Shown here piece after piece: positions 1 to 8,400 of a stretch of DNA of 64,000 nt. Source of the DNA: Actinomycetes bacterium (GTDB taxonomy: Bacteria > Auribacterota > JAJCYG01); contig JAJCYG010000042.1 in NCBI GenBank assembly GCA_029263055.1, positions 1 to 64,000 of the forward strand, given 5' to 3'. The notes below the pieces were generated by a model. That model was given only the letters and a program-made list of their open reading frames with translations. It was not told the DNA's origin and did no database searches. Numbering within the stretch: the stretch's first letter is position 1; every line of letters starts with the position of its first letter. Position numbers and translations under genes: made by a program.

Positions 1-61
1 GACTCACCACCATAAACCGAGTCGAATTCGTCCCAATATCAATCGCCGCCACTTTTTTCAT
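1..61 (-). CDS. Ppx/GppA-family phosphatase, N-terminus only
   Basis: Only the first 20 codons are present; the gene continues beyond the left edge. Read on the minus strand from the ATG at 61-59, the peptide begins MKKVAAIDIGTNSTRFMVV. This is the conserved phosphate-1 loop (DxGTNSxR) that opens exopolyphosphatase and guanosine-pentaphosphatase proteins of the ASKHA fold. Members hydrolyse polyphosphate or pppGpp in the cytoplasm. Too little is present to choose between Ppx and GppA, so no symbol is given. An AGGA box lies about 8 bases upstream of the start. The gene diverges from the tat genes. Confidence 0.8.
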   Translation of the reverse strand, partial: MKKVAAIDIGTNSTRFMVVS

Positions 62-97
62 GCCCACATCCTACCATAGATATTCTTGATAAACGGA

Positions 98-266
98 GTG
101 TGGAAATGTTCTCTCAAAGGGCATCTGAGTAAACAGGGCCCCTGGGAAAGTGCACTCCAAGAGGAGTGTACTTTTCCTGGGTGTGTTTGCGAGTATGAGT
201 GGAGTAAGTGACTTGCCGGGCGGCAAGTTGCTTACGGAACGTCCCTTTGAGAGAACATTTCCACAC
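98..266 (+). repeat. Structured inverted-repeat element (possible ncRNA or MITE) between ppx/gppA and tatA
   Basis: A perfect 24-bp inverted repeat pairs 98-121 with 243-266. Inside it are two further hairpins: 145-158 with 163-177 (one bulge, loop AAGA) and 204-217 with 222-235 (14 bp). The inner stems contain G-U pairs when read as plus-strand RNA (152/169, 209/230, 210/229); these would be A-C mismatches on the other strand. That favours a plus-strand transcript with a multibranched fold. A miniature transposable element is the main alternative. No known RNA family was recognised. The element fills most of the 320-base gap between the divergent genes; no protein gene is supported there. 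Confidence 0.6.
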
Positions 267-309
267 GCAGTGTGCCCTATAAAGAGGCATCAGGCTTATT
301 TCTTGAAGC

Positions 310-337
310 TTGAGTTTATACTGAGATTTTGTATAAT
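310..337 (+). promoter_or_regulatory. Candidate sigma70 promoter for tatAC
   Basis: TTGAGT (310-315) and a perfect TATAAT (332-337) are separated by 16 bases. They lie about 45 bases upstream of the tatA start and after the structured element. The -35 box matches the consensus at four of six positions. Confidence 0.55.
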
Positions 338-381
338 ACATGCTTACATTAGCTTATGGCTATTTGCATAAAGGAGTGACG

Positions 382-561
382 ATGTTAGCGCTTATTGGTG
401 GACTCGGGGTACAAGAATTACTGCTCATATTTGGAGTGGTCTTATTACTATTTGGAGCAAAAAAGATTCCTGAAATTGCCAAGTCAATGGGTAAAGGAAT
501 TCGAGAATTTAAGTCTTCGGTAAAAGACGACGACTCTTCTAAAGATAAACCTTCTGAGTAA
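382..561 (+). CDS. tatA: Sec-independent protein translocase subunit TatA
   Basis: This 59-residue protein has the TatA/E layout: a short N-terminus, one membrane helix (about residues 8-22, LLLIFGVVLLLF), the conserved FG-x-KKIPE hinge, and an amphipathic helix (about residues 27-43). A short acidic, Lys-containing tail follows. TatA multimers form the pore through which folded twin-arginine substrates cross the inner membrane. I chose the ATG at 382 over the in-frame ATG at 340 because AAAGGAG sits 5-6 bases upstream and because the longer start would add 14 residues not typical of TatA. The stop codon overlaps the tatC start by one base, so the two genes should be translationally coupled. 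Confidence 0.93.
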   Translation: MLALIGGLGVQELLLIFGVVLLLFGAKKIPEIAKSMGKGIREFKSSVKDDDSSKDKPSE

Positions 562-1277
562 TGAAACTACGTAAACCTTTTTTGGATCATCTCGAGGACC
601 TTCGTTGGATCCTTGTCAAAGTCTTTGTGACCTTAATCATTTCAACAGGGTTGATGTTTTATTTTGCTCCGCACCTGCTAGAAATTGTTTTAACTCCTTT
701 ACGACATGCTGTGGGTGACGCAGAATTATCGCTTCGAACTTTACGCCCGACTTCTGGATTTTTAATTGGATTAAAACTCTCGCTTTTGTTTGGGTTGATG
801 CTTTCTTTACCAGTCCTCTTTTATTTTATCTCTTATTTTTTTGTGCCAGCACTCAAACAAAAAGAACGGCGTTTTTTGATCCCTATCTTTTTATTTGGTG
901 CTTTGCTTTTTGCTGCAGGTGTCTCTTTTTGCTACTTTGTTGTTTTACCCCTAGTCCTCTCATTTCTATGGGATTACACCGAAAAATTAAACCTAGCCAA
1001 TGATTGGACGATCGAATATTATGTATCCTTTGTTGTCGGCTTAATCATGGTCTTTGGACTGGTCTTTGAGCTGCCGGTTTTGGTGTTGGGATTGGTGAAA
1101 GCCTCTATTTTAACGCCTGAATTTTTACGGCAAAAAAGAATGTATGCGGTGCTAGGAATTGTTATTTTGGCAGCAGTGTTAACACCGCCTGATGTGATTT
1201 CGCAAATTTTATTAGCTGTGCCGATGTTGCTCTTATATGAAGTAAGTATTTGGGCAGGGAAGTTAATTAAGAAATAG
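561..1277 (+). CDS. tatC: Sec-independent protein translocase subunit TatC
   Basis: This 238-residue multi-spanning membrane protein matches the TatC family in length and pattern. The N-terminus has the HLEDLR motif near residue 10 (L-D-H-L-E-D-L-R). A periplasmic FFVPALKQKER segment precedes transmembrane helix 3. The FGLVFELPV motif is near residue 170, and the chain ends in a short basic tail. About six membrane helices are visible. TatC recognises the twin-arginine signal peptide. The gene overlaps tatA by one base. Its TAG stop shares its last base with the first base of the following tRNA. There is no separate tatB, so TatA may serve both roles, as in minimal Tat systems. Confidence 0.95.
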   Translation: MKLRKPFLDHLEDLRWILVKVFVTLIISTGLMFYFAPHLLEIVLTPLRHAVGDAELSLRTLRPTSGFLIGLKLSLLFGLMLSLPVLFYFISYFFVPALKQKERRFLIPIFLFGALLFAAGVSFCYFVVLPLVLSFLWDYTEKLNLANDWTIEYYVSFVVGLIMVFGLVFELPVLVLGLVKASILTPEFLRQKRMYAVLGIVILAAVLTPPDVISQILLAVPMLLLYEVSIWAGKLIKK

Positions 1278-1351
1278 GGGCCATAGTTGAATTGGTACAA
1301 TACATCGTTCGCAACGATGTGGCCCGGGTTCGAATCCCGGTGGCTCCACCA
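1277..1351 (+). tRNA. tRNA-Ala (anticodon CGC)
   Basis: A full cloverleaf folds. The acceptor stem is 1277-1283 with 1341-1347 and contains a G3-U70 pair, the alanine identity element. The D stem is 1286-1289 with 1298-1301, the anticodon stem 1303-1307 with 1315-1319, and the T stem 1324-1328 with 1336-1340 around TTCGAAT. The loop TTCGCAA gives anticodon CGC at 1310-1312, which reads GCG. The discriminator is A1348 and CCA is encoded at 1349-1351. The first base overlaps the last base of the tatC stop codon. Confidence 0.95.
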
Positions 1352-1470
1352 GACTCAAGCTTTTGGCGCGGAGCGGCGTTGAAAATTTGTTTTGAGACCT
1401 CGGAGTATTTATATACGCCTTCGCCCTCAAAACAAATTTCCGCCTTGCTCCGCACCAAAATCTTGAGTCT
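1351..1470. repeat. Long imperfect palindrome directly after the tRNA
   Basis: Bases 1351-1396 are nearly the reverse complement of 1426-1470, with about 45-nt arms and a 29-nt loop. Mismatches are concentrated around 1375-1381. The outer arms (AGACTCAAG / CTTGAGTCT) and the inner arms (AAATTTGTTTTGAG / CTCAAAACAAATTT) are perfect. It could act as a read-through barrier or be a mobile palindromic repeat. It lacks the T-run of a standard intrinsic terminator. Confidence 0.75.
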
Positions 1471-1516
1471 GGACGAGATGGTTTGAGGCGTTGGATCGGC
1501 TGTATTGGGTAAGGGG

Positions 1517-1548
1517 GCATTGCTTTGTCGCTTCGCTCCTTGCAATGC
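1517..1548. repeat. Short dispersed-type palindromic repeat
   Basis: The outer arms GCATTGC / GCAATGC flank a core containing GTCGCTTCGCTCC. Similar CATTGC...GCGAAGCGAC...GCAATG palindromes are known as high-copy intergenic repeats in diverse bacteria. Only one copy was noticed here. It lies between the tRNA-linked palindrome and the next gene. Confidence 0.5.
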
Positions 1549-1582
1549 TAGGTTTAGAATTTTTATATAAAGGATTTTTAAT

Positions 1583-2554
1583 ATGACAGGTAAAACATGT
1601 TTGGTGACGGGTGGGGCTGGGTTTTTGGGGTCTCATATTTGTGAGCAGTTGTTGGCTAAAGGGAATAAGGTTATTGCGATTGATAACTTTATTACGGGTG
1701 CGGCTAAAAATATTGAGCATCTTAAAGCCAATGCTGATTTCTCTTTGATTGAACATGACATTACAAAGTATATTGATGTGCCGGGTGAAGTGAATGCGAT
1801 TTTTCATTTTGCTTCTCCTGCCAGTCCTATTGATTATTTGGAGTTGCCCATCCAGACATTAAAAGTAGGGGCGCTTGGAACGCATAATGCCATTGGTTTG
1901 GCATTGGCTAAAGGGGCTTCTTTTATATTAGCGTCAACTTCTGAAGTCTATGGCGATCCATTGGTTCATCCTCAGCCTGAGTCTTACTGGGGTAATGTGA
2001 ATCCGATTGGGCCTCGGGGTGTTTATGATGAAGCTAAGCGTTTTGCTGAGGCCATGGTCATGGCCTACCATCGCGAGCATGGGGTGGACACGCACATTGT
2101 TCGAATCTTTAATACTTATGGTCCGCGTATGCGTGGTTTTGATGGCCGTGTAGTCCCTGCGTTTATTTGTCAGGCATTAAATGGCGAATCCATTACTGTT
2201 TTTGGTGAAGGGCAACAGACACGTAGCTTTTGTTATGTGCTTGATTTGGTTGCGGGCATCATAAAATTAGCTGACTCTGATATTCATGAGCCTGTTAATA
2301 TTGGAAACCCAAGTGAGCGAACCATTCTTGATTTTGCTCAAAAAATTCTTGAGCTGACAAAAAGTGACAGTGAAATTATTTACAAACCTCTTCCTGTAGA
2401 TGATCCTAAAATTCGTCAACCAGACATCACCAAAGCAAAATCATTATTGGGTTGGGAACCCCAAGTGAGCTTAGAAGATGGTTTGAATAAAACCATTGAA
2501 TACTTCAAACTAAATCCAAGCTCGGCAACACGCCCTGCCTCATTGCATTCTTAA
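1583..2554 (+). CDS. uxs: UDP-glucuronate decarboxylase (UDP-xylose synthase), extended SDR family
   Basis: This 323-residue cytoplasmic enzyme is predicted to convert UDP-glucuronate to UDP-xylose, a precursor for surface polysaccharide or glycoconjugates. The NAD-binding Rossmann motif TGGAGFLGS is at residues 9-17. The SDR active site is visible as STSEVYG followed by the YDEAKR motif with Tyr148 and Lys152. The segment [17 protein letters not shown] just before it, and RTYGPRM-like NTYGPRMR after it, are signatures of the UXS subgroup rather than of dTDP-glucose dehydratases or UDP-galactose epimerases. Length is normal for bacterial UXS. AAAGGA lies upstream of the ATG. The arsC-like gene begins two bases after the stop. 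Confidence 0.92.
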   Translation: MTGKTCLVTGGAGFLGSHICEQLLAKGNKVIAIDNFITGAAKNIEHLKANADFSLIEHDITKYIDVPGEVNAIFHFASPASPIDYLELPIQTLKVGALGTHNAIGLALAKGASFILASTSEVYGDPLVHPQPESYWGNVNPIGPRGVYDEAKRFAEAMVMAYHREHGVDTHIVRIFNTYGPRMRGFDGRVVPAFICQALNGESITVFGEGQQTRSFCYVLDLVAGIIKLADSDIHEPVNIGNPSERTILDFAQKILELTKSDSEIIYKPLPVDDPKIRQPDITKAKSLLGWEPQVSLEDGLNKTIEYFKLNPSSATRPASLHS

Positions 2555-2555
2555 T

Positions 2556-2906
2556 ATGAAAGATTTGATCCTTCACAATCCAAAATGCAGTAAAAGCCGA
2601 GCCACGCTTGCGCACCTTCAAGAAAAGAAGGCTGATGTTGAGGTGGTAGAGTACTTGAAAAATCCTCCTTCGGCAGAAGAACTCAAATCGATTTGCACGA
2701 TGCTCAATGTTTCTCCCACAAAAATCATTCGAACCCAAGAGGCTTTGTTTAAAGAATTAGGTCTTTCGCTTGAGAGTGGTTTTTCTGATAACGAATGGTG
2801 TCAAATCTTGTCAAAAAACCCGAGTCTGATCGAGCGGCCGATTGTTTGTTTTCAAGGTAAAGCCGTTGTGGGGCGCCCTCCAGAAAATGTTCTCTCTATT
2901 TTGTGA
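2556..2906 (+). CDS. arsC: ArsC/Spx-family reductase (probable glutaredoxin-type arsenate reductase)
   Basis: This 116-residue thioredoxin-fold protein starts with ILHNPKCSKSR. Cys11 is in the CxxS position of the ArsC active site. The C-terminal ERPIV...AVVGRPPENV segment supplies the conserved Arg and the RP-P motif of arsenate reductases. Such enzymes reduce arsenate to arsenite using glutaredoxin and glutathione, although many YffB/ArsC-like paralogues have no proven arsenic role. The lack of a second Cys after Cys11 (CxxS, not CxxC) argues against Spx. It starts one base after the uxs stop, so the two are probably co-transcribed. No arsR or arsenite pump is nearby, so a resistance role is not supported by context. 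Confidence 0.8.
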   Translation: MKDLILHNPKCSKSRATLAHLQEKKADVEVVEYLKNPPSAEELKSICTMLNVSPTKIIRTQEALFKELGLSLESGFSDNEWCQILSKNPSLIERPIVCFQGKAVVGRPPENVLSIL

Positions 2907-3015
2907 TTTAATTCACATTTTTGTTCTCTAAAAGTGCCTTAATTCACAAAATTGTTATTTCTTATCTCATTCCTTCTTATAAATAATGGCACTAATATTG
3001 CTTTAACCGGGTGCC

Positions 3016-4854
3016 ATGAAAAACAGTTTAATTTCTTTTTTATTTATATTCTTCACTTCACTAGTAAATGCTGAAATCTCTTCAGTTTATACGTGGGAAG
3101 ATTTAAGTGTCAATGTGCCAGAGTCAGAACTGCGTGATTTTTGCGTGAATCCTAATGATTTAAATCAAATCGTTGTGGCTGGCTCTAAAGGAGTTTGGAG
3201 AACGTATGATCGAGGTAAGAGATGGCAATTGATTTACTCTGTTCAAGGAAAGAGGTTTGTTGTTTCAGAAACAATTAAAGAAAAAGAGAGTCGTGGGTTA
3301 TTTCGTTTTTTGAAAGCGGATGATCAAGATAATGTTGAGTTTAATCGTGATTTTACTTCTGAAGTCTCACGCCAAATAATTTCTGAGAAAAGTTTTGAAG
3401 GGGCCACAGTTGTTGAGATGAAAGAGGGAAAACTTTATTTAGGAACATTTGATGGTCTCTTTTTAAGCAATGACTTTGGTGAAACTTGGGAGGAGATCTC
3501 TTTTGGAGTGAAAAGAGAATCAAAAGTTATTTTGATGATTGATATAGAGGAGGAATCTGGAGAAATTTCTGTTGGAACTTTAGGTGGATTGTTTGTTTCA
3601 AAGAAGCAGGGGAAGAAGTGGAAACGACTTGGACAACGATTAGGTGAAAATGCGGTAACTGATAGAATTTTTTTACCTGAAAAAAGAAGTGCGTTAGCTA
3701 TTTTAGGAAAAGGAGTCTCTGTTTTTGATCAAAAAGGAAAACTTTTAGAACAGTCACATCTTGGCATTGGAGAACAAGGGGATCAAATAGAAGCATTGGT
3801 TTATTCTTTGGAATCTGAGACTCTTTTTGCTGCGACTTTATTAGGGCTTTATTGTCGACCACTTAATTCTGGTCAATGGGAAGTTTGTGGACGTGAAACT
3901 AATTTTGGGCAAGGCTTAAAAGATGTTGAAGTCGATCAAGGTAATATCTATGTCTCAGGAAGAGAGGGGTTGTTTGTTTCTAAAGATCAAGGGAGCTCTT
4001 TTGAACAAATTGCTTCAGGGGCTCGGTTTAAAAATGCTGGTAGAATTCGTTTGTTAGATGGAGTTACTTATTTTATGACCCCAAGAGGTCTTTTCTTGGG
4101 TGAATCGTCTGCTCCCTTAGAATTAACTTCAGAAAAGCCATTTGAATTAGAGGGTTTATTGTGGAAGCAAATTCAACATGAACCTTCTGTTCAAGAAACG
4201 CAACGCCAAGCCATGCGTTTTGCTCAAGCACATCCAGAAAAAATACGGGCTTGGCAACGAGGCGTGAAGTGGCGAGCCTTGTTGCCAAAGCTTCAGCTTG
4301 GTTTTGATGAAGAACGGATTCGCCAGAACGATTTAGATTCTTCTATTTCTAGAGATGTGACATTTGATGAGTCATTGACTTTAGATCAAGATGTGATTAC
4401 AGCTTCTACATTTAAAGGAGATCGACAAATTCCTGTCCGAACAGAAAAGTTTGATCAAACGTTTCAAGAGTCTGTTGATTTTGATACGTCTCGTTTTCGT
4501 GAACGTGAAACTGATTTTGTAGTTGGAGTGGTGTGGGAGTTGGGAGACTTTTTATATAACCCTGATGAAATCGGAATTAGTAAAGAGGCACGTGCTTTAG
4601 CTGAGCTGCGTGATGATATTTTAAAAGAGGTGAATCAGTTTTATTTTAGGCGGCGACATTTGCAGCTGGATCAACTTATGGATGAACAAGATCTTGAAGA
4701 GTCGGAATTGACCCCAAAAGAAAAAAGAAATTTGATCGAAAGAGAATTCCGTATACGACTGGAATTAGAGGAGTTAACCGCACAAGTTGATGCCCTTACA
4801 GGGGGGTGGTTCACCAAAGAAATTGAACAGAGAAAGAAAAGTTTAGTAGACTAA
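3016..4854 (+). CDS. Exported beta-propeller (BNR/Ycf48-like repeat) protein with conserved C-terminal region
   Basis: This 612-residue protein has a signal peptide (about residues 1-19, ending LVNA). Residues ~25-380 carry repeated blade motifs of the form LYLGTFDGLFLSNDFGETW, with variants such as GLFVSKKQGKKW and GLFVSKDQGSSF. These are the S-x-D-x-G-x-x-W Asp-box (BNR) signature seen in sialidases and Ycf48-like propellers. Residues ~410-612 hold a separate region: RGVKWRALLPKLQLG, then VVGVVWELGDFLYNPDEIG, then a helical end. The latter resembles envelope-associated proteins with alternating beta strands, but I cannot name the family. It is likely periplasmic or outer-membrane associated. 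The start lacks a strong Shine-Dalgarno. The preceding 109-base gap shows two AATTCACA copies and an AT-rich stretch but no convincing promoter. Confidence 0.65.
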   Translation: MKNSLISFLFIFFTSLVNAEISSVYTWEDLSVNVPESELRDFCVNPNDLNQIVVAGSKGVWRTYDRGKRWQLIYSVQGKRFVVSETIKEKESRGLFRFLKADDQDNVEFNRDFTSEVSRQIISEKSFEGATVVEMKEGKLYLGTFDGLFLSNDFGETWEEISFGVKRESKVILMIDIEEESGEISVGTLGGLFVSKKQGKKWKRLGQRLGENAVTDRIFLPEKRSALAILGKGVSVFDQKGKLLEQSHLGIGEQGDQIEALVYSLESETLFAATLLGLYCRPLNSGQWEVCGRETNFGQGLKDVEVDQGNIYVSGREGLFVSKDQGSSFEQIASGARFKNAGRIRLLDGVTYFMTPRGLFLGESSAPLELTSEKPFELEGLLWKQIQHEPSVQETQRQAMRFAQAHPEKIRAWQRGVKWRALLPKLQLGFDEERIRQNDLDSSISRDVTFDESLTLDQDVITASTFKGDRQIPVRTEKFDQTFQESVDFDTSRFRERETDFVVGVVWELGDFLYNPDEIGISKEARALAELRDDILKEVNQFYFRRRHLQLDQLMDEQDLEESELTPKEKRNLIEREFRIRLELEELTAQVDALTGGWFTKEIEQRKKSLVD

Positions 4855-4876
4855 TTAAAATTTGGAGAATTTTTTG

Positions 4877-5119
4877 ATGGAAAGATTACCTACCCCAGAA
4901 GAGCGAATGAATATTATCTTAGAAGATATTCAATCAAAGTTTTTATTCATTATTGAAAGCTTTCAGAGTTTTAAGCAGGAGGTTCGCCAAGAATTTAAGG
5001 ACTTTAGACAAGAAAATAGAGAAGAGCATGAAGATTTTAAAAGAGCTATGAGAAAATATGGCGTTAATTTGACTGATCATGAAGAGCGTATTGAAACCTT
5101 AGAAGAAAAAGTACTTTAA
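4877..5119 (+). CDS. Small coiled-coil protein
   Basis: This 80-residue, highly charged, predicted all-helical protein contains heptad-like repeats (FKQEVRQEFKDFRQENREE). It has no signal peptide or membrane segment. Start choice: a TTG at 4862 would extend it by five codons, but GGAG at 4864-4867 is well placed for the ATG at 4877. It follows the beta-propeller gene by 22 bases and precedes a small membrane protein by 25, so the three are likely an operon. No family was recognised; the function is unknown. An adaptor or oligomerisation role is only a guess from composition. Confidence 0.6.
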   Translation: MERLPTPEERMNIILEDIQSKFLFIIESFQSFKQEVRQEFKDFRQENREEHEDFKRAMRKYGVNLTDHEERIETLEEKVL

Positions 5120-5144
5120 CCTCACTCAAAAGGGAGACCTTTCC

Positions 5145-5414
5145 ATGAATAATAACTGGCCAGCACTTCGCTCCATTGCCCAAATTTTTAAGATTTTAGC
5201 TTACGTCGTAGGAGGGCTCGGTGCCTTAGCTGCAATTATTGTCCTTTTTACAGGAAGTGGCTTTTTAGGCCGTGTAGGTGGGTTCATCTTTACTCTCTTA
5301 GCCTCAGCAATTTATGGGCTTTTTCTAGTTGCTACCAGCGAAGGAATCCGGGTTGGTTTAGCCATTGAAGAGAACACTCGTAAAACTACGGAAGCCTTAG
5401 AGAAGAAAAACTAG
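5145..5414 (+). CDS. Small two-helix membrane protein
   Basis: This 89-residue protein has two membrane helices, about residues 16-37 (ILAYVVGGLGALAAIIVLF) and 45-66 (GGFIFTLLASAIYGLFLV). A Lys/Glu-rich C-terminal helix (about residues 70-89) follows and resembles the coiled-coil product upstream. AGGGAG precedes the ATG at 5145. The family is unrecognised. Its position, between the coiled-coil gene and the 2462-residue gene, suggests membership of an envelope-related operon. Confidence 0.6.
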   Translation: MNNNWPALRSIAQIFKILAYVVGGLGALAAIIVLFTGSGFLGRVGGFIFTLLASAIYGLFLVATSEGIRVGLAIEENTRKTTEALEKKN

Positions 5415-5420
5415 TTTTTA

Positions 5421-5486
5421 TATCCTTGATGTTTGCAGTGATTTGTGCTAATTTTCTTTCTTAAATTTAAGCCAAAATCAAGGATG
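5421..5486 (+). promoter_or_regulatory. Possible Shine-Dalgarno-sequestering stem upstream of the 2462-residue gene
   Basis: ATCCTTGAT (5422-5430) is the exact reverse complement of ATCAAGGAT (5477-5485). The second arm contains the AAGGA ribosome-binding site for the ATG at 5492. The loop contains the 12-bp palindrome CTTAAATTTAAG (5460-5471). In a read-through transcript this stem would hide the ribosome-binding site. Functional relevance is inferred. Confidence 0.4.
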
Positions 5487-5491
5487 TATGG

Positions 5492-8400
5492 ATGTTTTTT
5501 TTCCAGCGACAAATCAGTCTTTTTCTCATTATTTGTTTAGGATTTTCTCCTTTTCAAACCCCTTCTCCAATTTATTCCCATAATCATATTGCTCCTTTCT
5601 CACAATTTAATTCTCCACCTGTTAAAAAGTTGACCCCTTTTCAAGAAGAGACTTTAAGGGGTGTTTTTGTGAATACAGAGATGAAAGAGACTTTAGATGC
5701 CATTATCCGCAGTCTGCTCGAGGTTTTTGAACGAGAGGTGGGATCTAGCATTGACTTCTTATCTTCTGCAAATGTGCAGACTCTTTCAGATAATGAGGAT
5801 GAAGATGCAGTAGAAATAGAAGAAGTGAGTCCTGTAGATGCGGTAAGTTTGGATAAGAAAACGTATTTGATTGAATTGTTGAACCGCTTGATCTCTTATC
5901 ATCTCTTAAGAGAAGTGCGTATGCACCATCATACCAAACAAAACAAGATGAAGCGTGACGGTGGGAGTATGGCTCAGATTGACTCCTCGTTAGAAGAAAT
6001 GATGGCTGTGCTTCCAACAGATGGTATCGAATTTTTTTATATTAAAGGGGTTTATGTTTTAGCTTATAAAGAGTTTATTCTTTTTTTGCATTCAGAAGAA
6101 AATTCCTTAGGAACTCTTTTTGAGGATGTTCTCAAGTCTGGAAAGAGGGTTTTTCATCACAATGAAAATGTACGTGAAAATTTAACGTTATATCAACTCT
6201 CAAATAGTGAGCAGCGAAAAGCTTTGACTGTTGATTGGCCTGTTTTTGAATTTCCTGCAGAACCGACTTCAGAGATGAAAGAGACTCTTGAGAAGCAACG
6301 AGGGTTTATTTCTTGGATAGCTATAAATGTAACACGAATTAGAAAGAGTTTGATTCAGATTCAAGAATGGCTGGTCCCACTTTTGGAGGCGTCTAGCGAA
6401 CAGCAGAAAGCGTTTCATCACCAGCTTGAGATCTGGGTTAAAAAACTAGATGCTCTTTTAGTCATGGTTAAGAGTTATTCAACGATTGATCAAAGTAAAA
6501 CAATTTCTGTCGTTAGAAAAATTTCTTTAGGTCTTAAAATTTTAACCGATCTTAAAAGCCTTGCTTATGAGATCTCTAGAGAATTTACTAATGTAAAGGG
6601 CCATCTTTATGTACAAAGGTTTCCAGAGTTGTTTCCTTATTTTAATTTTGAAAAAGTCTTATCTTCGAGAAAAAGTCAAGAATGGGGGAATACAACAAGG
6701 CTTAAAAGTCCTGAAGAGGAAGAAGAAGAAGCAAAAAATGAAATTACGACTTACTTTACTTTATTGGACGAATTTAGCCTTCAAACCATTTCAAAGCTTT
6801 CACGTTTACGAACATTGGGGCAAAAAGAGGAAGTTCGTTTTGAAGACCTTTTAGAAGAGGTTTCTAAAGATTATCTGTTTAATGGCGTTCCTATAGAAAT
6901 AGAGCCTTTGAATGACGGATCTGTGACTAAGCTTGTGACAAATCGATTTGATTTGGCCTTGATTTTAAGTCGTTTGTTTGAAGAGGCTTTATCTCATATT
7001 CAAAAGTTAGAGGGGGATGTCAGCGGTCGCTTAGGAGGAAAGGTAAGGGTTCGCTATTCAATAGAGCAAAATTCATTAGTTTTAGTCATTACGCCGTATA
7101 CTCGAATTTCTCAACATTTAATGTCTCCTCAGCCAGAGGTGATTCGTGACTTGAATAATTCGGGTCGTTTTAAGATTAAGCTGTCAGATGTTTTTGATTG
7201 GAATGCTATTCATGATCAGATAGGAGCTGATGTTGAGGTGTTGCCAGATCAAAGCCGTCGATTAACGTTGCCGTTAACTATTTCTTCTGATGAGAGAAAG
7301 GCGTTAGTTGTACGCCCTTCTTTTAAGGTTGAAGGAAATGCTTCTTTATCATCCGCGTCATTTAAAACAGCTTTGAGACGATATAGACAAAAAAAGGTTA
7401 AACGTTTTTTTCATTCAGATCTTATTAAAGAACTTCATTTTTTTAACACGCTTTCAACAGTAACCCTTGGAGCTTTGCCTGCGTTGAATGTGGAGAAACC
7501 TTTTTATGAAATTGTTGATCTTTTAGGTTTAACAGGAACAATTGAAGAATTAAACCGTTTGACTTTAAGAGATGTTTCCGATCAAACCGGTTTGCGTTTA
7601 TCTGAAATTGTTCATAAATTAGGAATAGAAGTGCATAAAAAAGATAAAGAGTTTAGACAAATTACGATTTTTACTCATGCTAATGGAGGGGTTAAAGATG
7701 TTTTAACTGAACTGGAGAAAGCATCTGCTGCAGATAGTGAGCTTGTTCTATTAAGACTGGTCACAGAAGATGCCGCAGGCAATACCGTTGAACAATTAAT
7801 CATTGATCGTTTTTCTCGCATAAAGCAGTTTCACTATAAATTAGGCTCACCAGCAAGTTTTCAGAAGTTTTTGTTTAATGCCCGAAGAACATTTGATATT
7901 TACCGAAGAGAGATTGTTCAGGATGAAATTTATTTGGATCCTCAAGCTAAAGGTTTTGGAACTTATTTTTACCGTAATCAGTTGAGGAGTTTTATTCGTT
8001 CAGGTTTTGTGACCGCTAAGAAAGGTAAGAAAGATAAGAGAGAAATCTCTCTTGCTCAAGCTCAGCTCCGTGAGGATACGATCAGTCATGTTGCTTTGCA
8101 GTGGATGGGTGGAGCAACCATTGATTGGGAGCACCTTGCTTTTAAAGAACATTGGCTGCGATCAATGAAATCTCTTTTTCAAGAACTAGGGATCCCCATT
8201 CCTGAGGGACGTTTAACAACTGAAAAATTAAAGTCAAAGTTAAAAGCAACAAAAGAGTGGAGCCGAAGCTTTGAGAAATATTTAGAAATTAGGTTTGAAA
8301 AAACTGAGTTCTTTTCTATTTTTCGAACAAGTGATGAGGTTGGGTATGTTGAGTTTTTAAATTTTAGATTATTAGGTTATGGGCGCCGACAAGTGTTTCG

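Noticed and set aside
150..371. Forward ORF of 73 codons and an opposing 75-codon ORF over the inverted-repeat element
   Set aside because: Both are antisense images of the same palindrome, lack good ribosome-binding sites and show no protein-like composition.
340..381. Upstream in-frame ATG for tatA at 340
   Set aside because: It overlaps the predicted transcription start and would add 14 residues atypical of TatA; the ATG at 382 has a strong AAAGGAG box.
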